A DNA stretch of 64,000 nt from CBFHMJ01 sp965656875 (GCA_965656875.1 CBFHMJ010000033.1:62001-126000), one strand, 5' to 3'; positions 47,727 to 56,188 are shown, numbered from the stretch's first letter. The notes: generated by a model from the letters alone, not told the origin. Made by a program: numbers and translations.

Positions 47727-48773
47727 TTATTCAATAATGACTTTGATGTAGTCCGGGTAGTCCTGAACAAGTGATAAATCGTTTTCAAACAATATGTTGC
47801 CTTCTTCATCACGGGTAATTTCTTTGAAGTTAGCAAACTGATAAGTCACCAGCATCTGACGATTTCTTGATGTACGTTTAAATTGCGCCTGAAGCGTATG
47901 GCGTCGCTGTTGCGCTTGTTTCATCAGGTAACTCAGTAACACGCTGCCCACGCCTCGGGCTGCCGTTCGGCAACTCATTAGCAGCAATTTAATCATGTCG
48001 CTGTCATCGCCAATTTCGATGAGGGCCAGACCAATTTTGCCGTAGGAACCGTATTTATCTTTTAATTCACAAACCAGTAGCTCATGCGTTGATGAGTTCA
48101 TGAAGTGAGTAAGTTCTTCTCTGTCGTAAGTAATACCCGTTGAATTTAACTGGTTAGTACGTTCGGTCAGTTCTTCAGCGCGAAGGAGATCTTCCGGTTG
48201 CGCTGCTGAAATGGTGAATTCCATATCCAGTTCGGCAAGGAAAGATTCTGGCGTGCCCTGAAATTCTTGTTCATCAGTCTGACGTTTCATGTCTTCCAGA
48301 TAACGAATACGTCGTTGTGCTGCGTCATCGGTCAACTTGATGGTTTCTATACGGGGATGTTCAAGCAAGGCCTGGTATTCTTCGGCGTCAATACATTCCA
48401 CATCGGGATGTAATGCCTGAACCTCGTCACGTTCAAACGGTTGATCATCAATGAATAAAAAGGTGTCGATGCCGATATTTAGCTTCTCTCTGATGGTCGC
48501 TACAGCAGATGATTTAGGATTCCAGCTAATTTGTGGGTATAAAAAATAGTCATTCAGCCCGAATTCTTTAAGTTTTTCGATGGCATCGTCATAGTTATTT
48601 TTACTAGCAATCGATTGCAGAATGCCTTTTGAATCTAAAGCTTTAATAACATCAACTATTTGTGGCTTTAGCGTGAGTTCGTCACCTTCGACGAGAACGC
48701 CGGTCCAGAGAGTATGATCAAGATCCCAGACTACGCACTTAACGTGTTTACGGATTTCAGATGCACTGGTCAT
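47727..48773 (-). CDS. FkbH-like HAD-superfamily glyceryl transferase/phosphatase
   Basis: 348 residues. The N-terminal HAD domain has the catalytic motif VVWDLDHTLWTGV near residue 14-26, a SKNNYDDA motif (FkbH-type), and a DDQPFERDEV motif near 110. The C-terminal part resembles a GNAT fold with MSCRTAARGVGSVLL. The length and order fit the FkbH family, which dephosphorylates 1,3-bisphosphoglycerate and transfers the glyceryl group to an ACP. Homologues also start tetronate pathways, but those lack the HBD and acyl dehydrogenase genes that flank this one, so the malonyl-type extender role is favoured. Confidence 0.93.
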   Translation of the reverse strand: MTSASEIRKHVKCVVWDLDHTLWTGVLVEGDELTLKPQIVDVIKALDSKGILQSIASKNNYDDAIEKLKEFGLNDYFLYPQISWNPKSSAVATIREKLNIGIDTFLFIDDQPFERDEVQALHPDVECIDAEEYQALLEHPRIETIKLTDDAAQRRIRYLEDMKRQTDEQEFQGTPESFLAELDMEFTISAAQPEDLLRAEELTERTNQLNSTGITYDREELTHFMNSSTHELLVCELKDKYGSYGKIGLALIEIGDDSDMIKLLLMSCRTAARGVGSVLLSYLMKQAQQRRHTLQAQFKRTSRNRQMLVTYQFANFKEITRDEEGNILFENDLSLVQDYPDYIKVIIE

Positions 48774-48834
48774 GTCGATTTACCTAAATAGGGTTAAAAC
48801 CGTGAGTTAAGCTGACGAAACGTCAGTTGTATCG

Positions 48835-49677
48835 TTAGTATTTGTAAAAACCGTGGCCGCTTTTTCTACCAAGCAGGCCGGCATCGACCATTTTTTGGAG
48901 TAACGGGCAACAACGAAATTTGGAGTCCTGGTAACTGTCGTACAGGATTTTGAGCGAGCTGACGACGGTATCCAGGCCAATTAAATCGGCTGTTTCAAGC
49001 GGTCCCATCGCATGTCCGTAACCTTCTTTAAAGACCGCATCAATGGCTGCGGGATCGGCAACCTGGTCCTGAACTAAGAAAGCGGCTTCATTCATGAAGA
49101 GGTGTGATAATCGATTGGCAACAAATCCTGGAAAGTCATTCACCAGGATCATCTTTTTACCCATCGATTTGAGTAAAGATTTAGCACGATTGATGGTTTC
49201 ATCACTGGTATGAAAGCCTTTAATCGTTTCAACTGCGGGTTTCATTGGCACTGGATTCATAAAATGCATGCCAATAACATTTTGTGGTTGTGGCATGAGA
49301 GCTGCCACTTTTGTGATCGAGATACAACTGGTATTCACACCGAAAGCAGTTTCGGGTGAACAAATATCGGCTAATTCGCGGTAAAGCGATTCCTTAAGCG
49401 ACCATTCCTCAGGAATGTTTTCGATAACCCAGTCAATCTGATCGAACTCATCCCAGCTTAATGTGTAATGAATTAAGGAATCCAATGCGCTTTTATCCAG
49501 CGTTTTGTAGGCCGGATTTGTCATCTTGTACAAACGTAGATTTTGACGAATCGATGCTTTTGCTTCGTCTAAAGCACCTGGATTTGTGTCTTTTAACACG
49601 GTTTTGATACCAAAAGCAGCGAGGTTCAGGGCTATGTCACGCCCCATAGTGCCCGCTCCGATAACAGCAACTCTCAT
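48835..49677 (-). CDS. 3-hydroxyacyl-CoA/ACP dehydrogenase (HBD, FkbK-like)
   Basis: About 280 residues starting at MRVAVIGAGTMGRDI. The Rossmann GxGxMG motif begins at residue 7, so the longer in-frame start at 49725 would only add an unlikely leader. The family signatures are IENIPEEWSLKESLYREL, NTSCISIT, GMHFMNPVPMKPAVE and the C-terminal HAMGPLETADLIGLD plus GRKSGHGFYKY. In hydroxymalonyl/methoxymalonyl-ACP pathways this NAD-dependent enzyme oxidises glyceryl-ACP. It is the first gene of the cluster on the minus strand, so the promoter is expected in the AT-rich region to its right. A role in ordinary beta-oxidation is unlikely given the neighbours. Confidence 0.9.
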   Translation of the reverse strand: MRVAVIGAGTMGRDIALNLAAFGIKTVLKDTNPGALDEAKASIRQNLRLYKMTNPAYKTLDKSALDSLIHYTLSWDEFDQIDWVIENIPEEWSLKESLYRELADICSPETAFGVNTSCISITKVAALMPQPQNVIGMHFMNPVPMKPAVETIKGFHTSDETINRAKSLLKSMGKKMILVNDFPGFVANRLSHLFMNEAAFLVQDQVADPAAIDAVFKEGYGHAMGPLETADLIGLDTVVSSLKILYDSYQDSKFRCCPLLQKMVDAGLLGRKSGHGFYKY

Positions 49678-49706
49678 TTTTTTAATCCCAATCGATAACC
49701 AGTACC

Positions 49707-49728
49707 CCGGCGATTGAAAAATCACCGG
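49707..49728 (-). promoter_or_regulatory. Leader hairpin just upstream of the cluster's first gene
   Basis: An inverted repeat CCGG-x-GATT / AATC-x-CCGG with a GAAA loop and one mismatch lies 30 bp before the dehydrogenase start. It could be an RNA hairpin in the 5' leader or an operator. It stands out as a GC-rich island in AT-rich sequence. Confidence 0.35.
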
Positions 49729-50073
49729 AATTTATATTTGTTATTATTGTTCGATTTAAACTTATGCAGTTTTAGAACTTTTAGTTGTTATTATTATTTT
49801 AATAGCCATAAACGCGGGTATTAGTATTTTTATTCAGCGTCTGGTTTTAATCTGGACCAAAGATATACACGTTAATGATTAATCTAATCTACAGATTTAT
49901 GGTGGATAAAGTAAATATCACCCATTTATGTTTAATGAAAATGTCATTCATGTAAACGCTCTTTAAAAGATAGTATTTTCCTGCATCTTTAAATGCAACT
50001 TTTTTGTTACATTTATTTTTGTGTGAATGAAAGAAATTGCTATTTCATCGTCTGGGACATGGATTAAAGTAGA

Positions 50074-50087
50074 CTTACAAGTGTAAG
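50074..50087. promoter_or_regulatory. Palindrome CTTACA-AG-TGTAAG
   Basis: A perfect 6-bp inverted repeat with a two-base centre lies in the intergenic region, about 400 bp before the cluster's first gene. The size and symmetry fit a dimeric repressor or activator site. No matching regulator gene is in view, and the assignment is by symmetry only. Confidence 0.3.
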
Positions 50088-50494
50088 CTGAAATCACGTA
50101 AGCCAAATGATGATATAAATACAATAAAAACAATATTATAAGTGGATTTTTCTGTTGGAGGATATATTTAGGTTTACATCTCGGAGAGGTCAAAATATAA
50201 CCAAATGTATATAGCGAATTGGAATTAAAAGTCAAAAATAGAATATTAAATAATATATTAGTCAATTAGATAAAGCTACATTAGCAGTTGTTAGCCGAAT
50301 TCTCTTTACCTGATAAAGATCCATTTTTAGATTTTTTCTTGATAAGCAAAACAATTAATTAACAATGTTAATATAATGTTTTTGTTTCAGGTAAAAACAT
50401 ATTTCATAAAAAATTCATCTATAATTGTGTTGATTAGATATGCATTAACCAGTTCTCATCTGGTCATCAAATAAACCAATAATCGGTTGGTAAA

Positions 50495-50516
50495 TTAATG
50501 CAATCGTATGCATTAA
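50495..50516. promoter_or_regulatory. Operator-like dyad TTAATGCA-N6-TGCATTAA
   Basis: A perfect 8-bp inverted repeat has a six-base spacer. A third copy of the half-site TGCATTAA, extended to TATGCATTAA, occurs at 50439-50448. Spacing from the dyad to the predicted start at 50651 is about 135 bp. The three related half-sites suggest binding of a dimeric regulator. The target gene could be either divergent unit. Confidence 0.4.
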
Positions 50517-50612
50517 AAACCAGATAATATGAATGGGTATCAATGAAAAGAAATCAGGATAATGAAGTATTTCTTCTTTATTTAAAGAAACATACATGGC
50601 AATAAGGTACTG

Positions 50613-50640
50613 TTGACAATTAATTCCGGCAGGCTATATC
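50613..50640 (+). promoter_or_regulatory. Candidate sigma-70 promoter TTGACA-N16-TATATC
   Basis: A perfect -35 hexamer (50613-50618) and a near-consensus -10 (50635-50640) lie just before the receiver-TPR gene. The expected transcription start, near 50647, would fall after the GGAG at 50643 that seems to serve the GTG start at 50651. So either the message is leaderless, or translation begins further on, or the match is fortuitous. Confidence 0.4.
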
Positions 50641-50650
50641 TTGGAGTCTG

Positions 50651-52606
50651 GTGACTGTTTTAACGCTTGAAGGTAATCGGAACATTGCTGGACGGAAAAA
50701 CTGTGTTCTGGCTGGTTTATCTGACTTTTCTTGCAGTATTACTATTGGTGAGTCTAATTCATTGAAGCAAAAACAAAATGTGGCACCTGCTCCGGCTGAA
50801 CTGGAAGAGCCGATAGTTGATGGGAAGGTTGATGATGAGAACAACTCGTCAGGCAATGTCTCACAGGAAACCGGTGAACCAACACAACAGGAAGAGCAAT
50901 CCAGGTCGGAGCAAAAGAATCCGACATTCCGCCGTCACTGGAACTCCGGCGATTCAGTGAAAGCGCTCATCGTTGATACCAACAGTTTCTCTGCTTTTAC
51001 TACCAAACAATTGCTTAATAGCTTGCCAGGCTATCCAGATCTGGAAACGGCTCATGTAGAGACCGTTAATGCCGCGATCCGAGAATTACATCAAACCGAA
51101 TACAATCTTATCGTCACTGAGTTTGAATTAAATGACGGCAAAAATGCGACTCACCTGATAAAGCTAATGAAAGAAGAGCGCTTTTTTGAACCCTCTATTG
51201 TCGTGTTACTCTCTGAACAAACCCGCCAGAATATTATTTCCGTCGTTAATGCCCAACCTGATGAGCTACTGCTCAAACCTTATCAAATTTCAGTTTTTAA
51301 TCAGCGCGTATCAAAATCACTACAGAAACAAAGAGATACCAGTTCAGTTCGACGAAAACTGGTTATTAAAGACTATGATGGTGCATTCAGCGAAATTAAC
51401 GATATCCTGAATTCAGGAAAACGTTCATTTGCGTATTTTTGGTGTATGCGGCAAAAGCTTGAGATTCTTCGCCAACAGCAACATTTTGGGCGGATTATTG
51501 ATTACACCGAGTTTTTGATGTCAGAAGTTGATGTTGAATGGATCCGTACCAGTCGTATCGAAGCGTTGGTTAAAAAGAACATGCATGATGTGGCGATGGA
51601 TGAAATTACGGCATGTTTGAAGAAGTATCCGTTAAGTGTAAACAGCCTGGTGTTAAAAGGTGATCTATTACATGCTCAGAACAATTCTGCGCAGGCCGCA
51701 GATTGTTTCAAACAGGCGTTAAAAATCTGCCCTGAGATTGATAGTGCGCTGGAAGGTTTAAGTCGCTCTGCCAGTAACACTAACCGCTATGAAGATGCAC
51801 TGTTTGCGGTGAAGCGGCTAATAAAGAAAATCTCACAGCAGGCTGATAACGAGGATGATAACCATGTTAATCATTATCATCTTATAGCGAGTTTGTTGGT
51901 TCGTCAGGCGGAGAATAGTGAGGACACAACGGTAACTTCAGCCATCAGTCATGGTGTTCGATACCTTGCTGAAGCGTCTGCCAGATTTCCGTTTGCCGGG
52001 TTCGTTACAACCCATAAAGCGTTATTAGAAGCCTATAACGATGTTGAGAATGGCAATCTGGAAAAGGCTCAGGAGACCCTGAGCAACATCAACAATCTGC
52101 AATCAACGGTGATGCAAAAGATGGTGTTTGTGGATGCCGTTGTTATATTAAGGTTAGCTAATCAAAGTAAGCAGGCTAATGAACTGGTACAGAACTGGCT
52201 GACGACAGGTGGTAATCTGGTTACATTGGAACGCATTGATAATCGCACAAAGAAACTGATGCGAAAGCCATCTGTTGAAGGTCAGGAACATGAGGCTGAT
52301 ATCTTGATTGAACTGGCTTATGAGCTGGTTGAAAAAGAACAGGAAGAAAAAGCGACTGATATTTTGAAGTATGGGCTGGATAAAAATCCGGAATATTCTG
52401 CAATTAATCTGGCCTGGTTAGAAGTTTCTTTGATTTTCATGAAGAAATACAAGCTGTTAAACGATATGGCCTTGCAAAGTAAAAAATCGTTTGAAACACT
52501 TAAGCGTAACAAAGATTTTAATACGAAGACCGATGAGTTCACATCACTGGAACGAGAGTTCAAGTTAGTCATCAGTCGTCGTGAAAAACAAAATCAATCT
52601 GAATAA
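50651..52606 (+). CDS. Receiver-like domain protein with TPR repeats (VieB-like layout)
   Basis: Up to 651 residues. The chosen start is GTG with GGAG four bases upstream; an in-frame TTG at 50762 is an alternative. Residues 1-100 are acidic, low complexity and probably disordered. A receiver fold covers about 105-225 (ALIVDTNSFSAF, LIVTEFELND, LLKPYQ). The phospho-acceptor Asp is replaced by Glu in the LIVTEFEL strand, while the conserved Lys is kept in LKPY. The rest is helical with tetratricopeptide-type repeats (for example LLHAQNNSAQAADCFKQALKICP near 340). Proteins of this layout act as scaffolds in cyclic-di-GMP or chemotaxis signalling. A PilZ gene follows 21 bp downstream, which supports that setting. 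It is probably not part of the biosynthetic cluster. Confidence 0.8.
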   Translation: MTVLTLEGNRNIAGRKNCVLAGLSDFSCSITIGESNSLKQKQNVAPAPAELEEPIVDGKVDDENNSSGNVSQETGEPTQQEEQSRSEQKNPTFRRHWNSGDSVKALIVDTNSFSAFTTKQLLNSLPGYPDLETAHVETVNAAIRELHQTEYNLIVTEFELNDGKNATHLIKLMKEERFFEPSIVVLLSEQTRQNIISVVNAQPDELLLKPYQISVFNQRVSKSLQKQRDTSSVRRKLVIKDYDGAFSEINDILNSGKRSFAYFWCMRQKLEILRQQQHFGRIIDYTEFLMSEVDVEWIRTSRIEALVKKNMHDVAMDEITACLKKYPLSVNSLVLKGDLLHAQNNSAQAADCFKQALKICPEIDSALEGLSRSASNTNRYEDALFAVKRLIKKISQQADNEDDNHVNHYHLIASLLVRQAENSEDTTVTSAISHGVRYLAEASARFPFAGFVTTHKALLEAYNDVENGNLEKAQETLSNINNLQSTVMQKMVFVDAVVILRLANQSKQANELVQNWLTTGGNLVTLERIDNRTKKLMRKPSVEGQEHEADILIELAYELVEKEQEEKATDILKYGLDKNPEYSAINLAWLEVSLIFMKKYKLLNDMALQSKKSFETLKRNKDFNTKTDEFTSLEREFKLVISRREKQNQSE

Positions 52607-52627
52607 TCGTTTTGGAAGGCAACCACC

Positions 52628-53056
52628 ATGAACAAAGACGAGAACCTTCATCAACTATTAGACAGTTATTTAGAACCAGACAGCGTGGAAAATGGCGATG
52701 AGCATCAGGACGAAGGTCCAAATGGTGAAAAGCGTCAGTTTGTTCGTCGCCGTTCTGAGTGGCATGGTGTTCTGGTTCACAAAGAAAATCAATTTGACGA
52801 TATTGTGATTTCTAACGTGAGCAGGGGCGGTGCGATGATTGCCAGTCAGTATCGTATCGAACCCAATGAAAAAATCATGTTGAATTTTACGGTGACCGTT
52901 GATGATCTTTCTCATATTTTTACGATCGAGGGAATTGTCAAATACCTGCTGGAAGACGAAGAAGAAAACGACAATAAAATGGGTATTGCATTCACGCATG
53001 TTAATCCGAATGATGCTCAGTTTTTGGATGCGTTCGCCAATAAACTGGTTACCTGA
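52628..53056 (+). CDS. PilZ-domain cyclic-di-GMP-binding protein
   Basis: 142 residues with a strong ribosome site (GGAAGG). An acidic N-terminal region of about 35 residues precedes a PilZ domain: the RxxxR motif within KRQFVRRRSEW and the (D/N)xSxxG motif in ISNVSRGGAMI, both needed for cyclic-di-GMP binding in this family, followed by the barrel strands up to GIAFTHVN. It is encoded 21 bp after the receiver-TPR gene and is likely co-transcribed with it. The target process (motility, adhesion or polysaccharide) cannot be told from the sequence. Confidence 0.9.
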   Translation: MNKDENLHQLLDSYLEPDSVENGDEHQDEGPNGEKRQFVRRRSEWHGVLVHKENQFDDIVISNVSRGGAMIASQYRIEPNEKIMLNFTVTVDDLSHIFTIEGIVKYLLEDEEENDNKMGIAFTHVNPNDAQFLDAFANKLVT

Positions 53057-53087
53057 GTCCTGACAGATTCAGCAAGTCTGTAAATAG

Positions 53088-53108
53088 CAGCCAGCATTAA
53101 GCTGGCTG
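53088..53108 (+). terminator. Hairpin after the PilZ gene
   Basis: A perfect 8-bp stem CAGCCAGC / GCTGGCTG with loop ATTAA lies 32 bp after the PilZ stop. The T-run that an intrinsic terminator needs is absent, so its function as a terminator is uncertain. Confidence 0.4.
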
Positions 53109-53249
53109 ACTGTCATTATCAATCAATTCAAAAAACTCATTACACAAATTTCCCCATTATCAGTCGTATTCATGCTTGTTACGCTACACCGATAAATTAT
53201 GCGTGTTCTGGTCGCGCAATCTTTAATGAAATGAACGGAGGTGAGCAAC

Positions 53250-54050
53250 ATGAAATCGATTTTGATCACTGGAGCGACGGATGGTATTGGCCTTGAGACC
53301 GCTAAAATGTTAGCAACAGAAGGGCATACACTGTACTTGCATGGTAGAAATCCTCAGAAATTGACTCGTGCCGCAGAAGAAGTTGCTATGGTCAAAAATT
53401 CAGGGCCGGTGAAGACATTACTCGCAGACTTGTCGATGATGGACGATGTCGTGAAGCTGTCCGAACAGGTGAGAGAACAAGCACAAGTGCTGGACGTTCT
53501 GATCAATAATGCTGGTGTTTTTAATGCAAAACCGGACAAAACGATTGATGGGTTTGATATCCGCTTTGCGGTTAATACGTTTGCGCCGTGGTTATTAACC
53601 AATAAATTGCGTGATGTATTGCATCCTCACAGCAGGGTTATCAATGTTTCTTCTGCGGCTCAAGCACCTGTTGATTTGACTGCAATGGCTGGAGAAAAAA
53701 CCTTGAGCGACAGTGTTGCTTATGCGCAGAGTAAACTGGCTTTGACCATGTGGTCACGTTACCAGGGGTTGAAACCGGGCAATGTGTCATCACTGATTGC
53801 TGTAAATCCGAAATCCTTGTTAGGCAGTAAGATGGTAACGCAGGCATATGGCGTTGCTGGCGGCGATTTGGGCATTGGCGCTAATATTCTGATGAGAGCA
53901 GCCGTTTCTGATGAATTTGTAACAGCGACCGGGCAATATTTCGATAATGACATTGCACAGTTTGCCGATCCGCATCCAGACGCGATGGATGATAGTAAGG
54001 TGGCTCCTGTGCTGGAACAAATTGACCGTTTAATGAGTCCCTGGTTGTAA
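53250..54050 (+). CDS. Short-chain dehydrogenase/reductase (SDR)
   Basis: About 266 residues from the ATG preceded by GGAGG; an upstream GTG at 53241 overlaps that ribosome site and is unlikely to be used. The classical SDR motifs are present: cofactor motif TGATDGIG near 8-15, LINNAG near 90, and the catalytic Ser (NVSSAAQ) and YAQSK tetrad Tyr/Lys. The residues after the second strand (LHGRNPQKL) include Arg, compatible with NADPH use. It sits alone between intergenic regions on the plus strand. The substrate is unknown; similarity to retinol-dehydrogenase-like SDRs is common for this form. Confidence 0.9.
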   Translation: MKSILITGATDGIGLETAKMLATEGHTLYLHGRNPQKLTRAAEEVAMVKNSGPVKTLLADLSMMDDVVKLSEQVREQAQVLDVLINNAGVFNAKPDKTIDGFDIRFAVNTFAPWLLTNKLRDVLHPHSRVINVSSAAQAPVDLTAMAGEKTLSDSVAYAQSKLALTMWSRYQGLKPGNVSSLIAVNPKSLLGSKMVTQAYGVAGGDLGIGANILMRAAVSDEFVTATGQYFDNDIAQFADPHPDAMDDSKVAPVLEQIDRLMSPWL

Positions 54051-54428
54051 TCTCCATCTCGCCTAACCTGAACTTACTGGTAAATTCGCCCCGGGAATAC
54101 GACAGTTTAATACCGGGGGCTTACTTCAACAGATGCTGGTCCAGCGCCTTAATTCTCACCCTGGTTTGATCCTCATTTTCTCTTCTTATTGATGATTTAT
54201 AAAAATCTTGTACAACAATTATCTCGGTTATAAGATATATCAGATTTTCAATGGGTATATGTATCTTATTGAAAACAAACTATTTCACTGTGAGTGCTGG
54301 TTATTTAATTGGCAGGGCTTAACAGTCGAAGTTTTAAATCGATAAAAACAATAATAAAACAAGGATTATGGTCACAGACTTTTCGGCCTGATTGTAACTG
54401 GACACAAAATTTATATTGGGATATTCAA
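54051..54428. other. 378-bp intergenic region before the lipoprotein pair
   Basis: No coding region is supported. Just after the SDR gene there is a GC-rich dyad (CCCCGG at 54089-54094 and CCGGGG at 54113-54118) with an 18-base loop and no T-run. The rest is AT-rich and probably contains the promoter of the lipoprotein genes. An in-frame extension of the first lipoprotein back to 54309 is possible but would hide its signal peptide. Confidence 0.5.
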
Positions 54429-55130
54429 ATGAGAAATGTAGGAAAAACAATCAAAAAATTTGTTGCGTTAGCGTTTACCCTTACGTTAGTAGCTTGTGGC
54501 TCAACGCCGCAACCAACGGTCACTATGGATAAGAATGTTTTTGCAAACAAAGATCTAAAAGTCGGCGTTGTGTTTGTTGCACCCGCAGAGAAGGCAACAA
54601 CGCATATTTATGGCGCGGCCTGTTTACTTTGTTACGGTGTAGCTTCTTCATTAACGTCTTCACTGGATAAACACCTTGAACGAGCGATTGATGACAGTGA
54701 ATTGCAAAACATGAAAACGCTGGTGTTATCAGAGTTCAAAGAACTGGCTCCTAATGCAAAGATGGTCGAACTATTCCGTCCAATTGATAAGCTGAAAAGC
54801 TTTAAATCAAGCCCGGGTTACGCAAAAACTGATTTCCGTTCGGTTAAAGATGAACAAGACATCGATGTTTTGGTTGTTTTCCAGGTTTACGCGCATGGTG
54901 CTTACCGTAGCTTCAGCAACTATATTCCGAATGGTGATCCTCAGGGTTATGTTTCTGGCTTATTGTTCGCTGTTGATTTGGATACCAATGCATATGTGCA
55001 ATATCTGGAGCTGGATACTCGAATTCAACCTGTTGGCGAATGGGATGAAGGACCGAATTATCCGGGTGTTACAACATCGTATTACCAGGCTGTTGAGAAT
55101 ACGAAAGACAAAATTCGTACTGCTATTTAA
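54429..55130 (+). CDS. Predicted lipoprotein of unknown function (first of pair)
   Basis: 233 residues from the ATG at 54429. A longer start at 54309 is rejected because residues 41 onward of that frame form a clean lipoprotein signal: basic MRNVGKTIKKF, a hydrophobic stretch, and lipobox LVACG. The mature part begins GSTPQPTVTMDKNVF and contains a hydrophobic glycine/alanine segment (IYGAACLLCYGVASSL) with two Cys, then a mixed alpha/beta domain. I do not recognise a family. It is followed 19 bp later by a second lipoprotein whose mature N-terminus also begins with GSTP, so the two probably work together in the cell envelope. Confidence 0.75.
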   Translation: MRNVGKTIKKFVALAFTLTLVACGSTPQPTVTMDKNVFANKDLKVGVVFVAPAEKATTHIYGAACLLCYGVASSLTSSLDKHLERAIDDSELQNMKTLVLSEFKELAPNAKMVELFRPIDKLKSFKSSPGYAKTDFRSVKDEQDIDVLVVFQVYAHGAYRSFSNYIPNGDPQGYVSGLLFAVDLDTNAYVQYLELDTRIQPVGEWDEGPNYPGVTTSYYQAVENTKDKIRTAI

Positions 55131-55149
55131 TTAATTGGGTAGCAGTCTC

Positions 55150-56052
55150 ATGAAATCACGAGTTTTTCTATTCGGTATGATTCTGACGCTGGTCGGGTGT
55201 GGAAGTACGCCGTACACCGACGATTACACTCGACACGTCAACACGTTAAAGCAGGATCACTTTACACCAGCAACCTTCAAGTTTGGCTTTGATGGCAATG
55301 AAATGGTTGATATGCGTGGTGACTATCAGCGACACGATGAAGCAGCAGCCACACCAATCTTGTATCAGGGTGGTGGCGGTGTTGCTGGTTTGTTAGTCCA
55401 GATTGGTACGCATTCTTCTATTATCAACGCAGAACGCAATAGCAAGCGAGAAGCTGAGCAGCTAACTGCAAACGCTCAGATTCAACCGTTGATCAACCTG
55501 ACTAAGGATATAAAGCTCGACTCGCTGTTAGGTGAACTTAATCATCAACGGATTCCGGGTGATGCGCTTACGAATGACGAATTGCATGTCCGACCGATAT
55601 TTTTCAGCAACCACAACATGACAGAGCTGTCGCTTAAGTTGATTGCCTGGGTGCCGGAGAAAAAGGTAAAACGGGGTCAGACAAAACGTTTTAAATACAG
55701 CAACCTCGTACAAGTCTATGCGCCAGCATTGAGCAATGAAGATAGTATCAAGCTATTAGAACAGGATAAAACCCTGGTCAAAAAGCTGTTAGCTGACATG
55801 TTGTCAGTGGCTATGGGCGTGGTGAAAAAAGAACTCACTGGAGGATTCAGTGATACACCGTTAGCGGCTAAGACCTGGTTTCGTGAATCCGGCGGTAAGA
55901 AAGAAGTGATCCGTGGTTCACAAGTTGATGAAACGTGTGGTTATCAGATCATTAAAAACTTACGTGCCTGGTATATTGTGTTACCAAAAGACGCTCAACA
56001 GATGTTGAGTGCTGGTTCTGCCTCAGAGGATGAGTTAACCGCGCAGTGTTAG
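55150..56052 (+). CDS. Predicted lipoprotein of unknown function (second of pair)
   Basis: 300 residues from the ATG at 55150; a TTG five codons earlier is less likely. The signal is MKSRVFLFGMILTLVGCG with lipobox LVGC. The mature protein starts GSTPYTDDYTRH, has a Gly-rich hydrophobic patch (YQGGGGVAGLLVQIG) near 75-90 and no recognised domain. A strong intrinsic terminator follows about 50 bp after the stop, so the two lipoprotein genes form a short operon. The function is unknown. Confidence 0.75.
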   Translation: MKSRVFLFGMILTLVGCGSTPYTDDYTRHVNTLKQDHFTPATFKFGFDGNEMVDMRGDYQRHDEAAATPILYQGGGGVAGLLVQIGTHSSIINAERNSKREAEQLTANAQIQPLINLTKDIKLDSLLGELNHQRIPGDALTNDELHVRPIFFSNHNMTELSLKLIAWVPEKKVKRGQTKRFKYSNLVQVYAPALSNEDSIKLLEQDKTLVKKLLADMLSVAMGVVKKELTGGFSDTPLAAKTWFRESGGKKEVIRGSQVDETCGYQIIKNLRAWYIVLPKDAQQMLSAGSASEDELTAQC

Positions 56053-56100
56053 CGAGCGAAGTGTTCGTTGATGAGTGTCGATTGACGCAATGTAAATGAC

Positions 56101-56130
56101 AGAACCGGAAGTTTTACTTCCGGTTCTTTT
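56101..56130 (+). terminator. Intrinsic terminator after the lipoprotein operon
   Basis: A perfect 11-bp stem (AGAACCGGAAG / CTTCCGGTTCT) with a five-base loop is followed directly by a short T-run. This is a classic rho-independent terminator for the plus-strand lipoprotein genes. It also separates them from the convergent receiver gene. Confidence 0.9.
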
Positions 56131-56188
56131 GTACCTGGCAAATAGCTGAAAAGTTACTTTGAAAGATCAATAGAACCATCAGGTTTGT

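Larger units (their letters stand above)
49678..50650. promoter_or_regulatory. AT-rich divergent regulatory region between the cluster and the signalling genes
   Basis: About 970 bp with no credible gene on either strand. It is clearly more AT-rich than the genes on both sides. It must hold the promoter of the 50-kb minus-strand cluster and that of the plus-strand receiver-TPR gene. It contains several dyads: an imperfect hairpin next to the cluster start, a CTTACA/TGTAAG palindrome near 50080, a TTAATGCA/TGCATTAA dyad at 50495, and an ACCAG/CTGGT hairpin at 50448-50464. No regulator gene of the LuxR, LysR or TetR kind lies beside it, so the controlling protein is not visible here. Confidence 0.6.

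Noticed and set aside
47727..48773. FkbH-like gene as a tetronate-forming enzyme
   Set aside because: Tetronate sets pair FkbH with a KAS III-like protein and acyl-processing enzymes; here HBD and acyl dehydrogenase flank it, which fits a malonyl-type extender instead.
49963..50265. A 100-residue minus-strand open frame in the AT-rich intergenic region
   Set aside because: Low-complexity, Ile/Leu/Tyr/Asn-rich translation typical of AT-rich DNA, no ribosome site, no recognisable domain.
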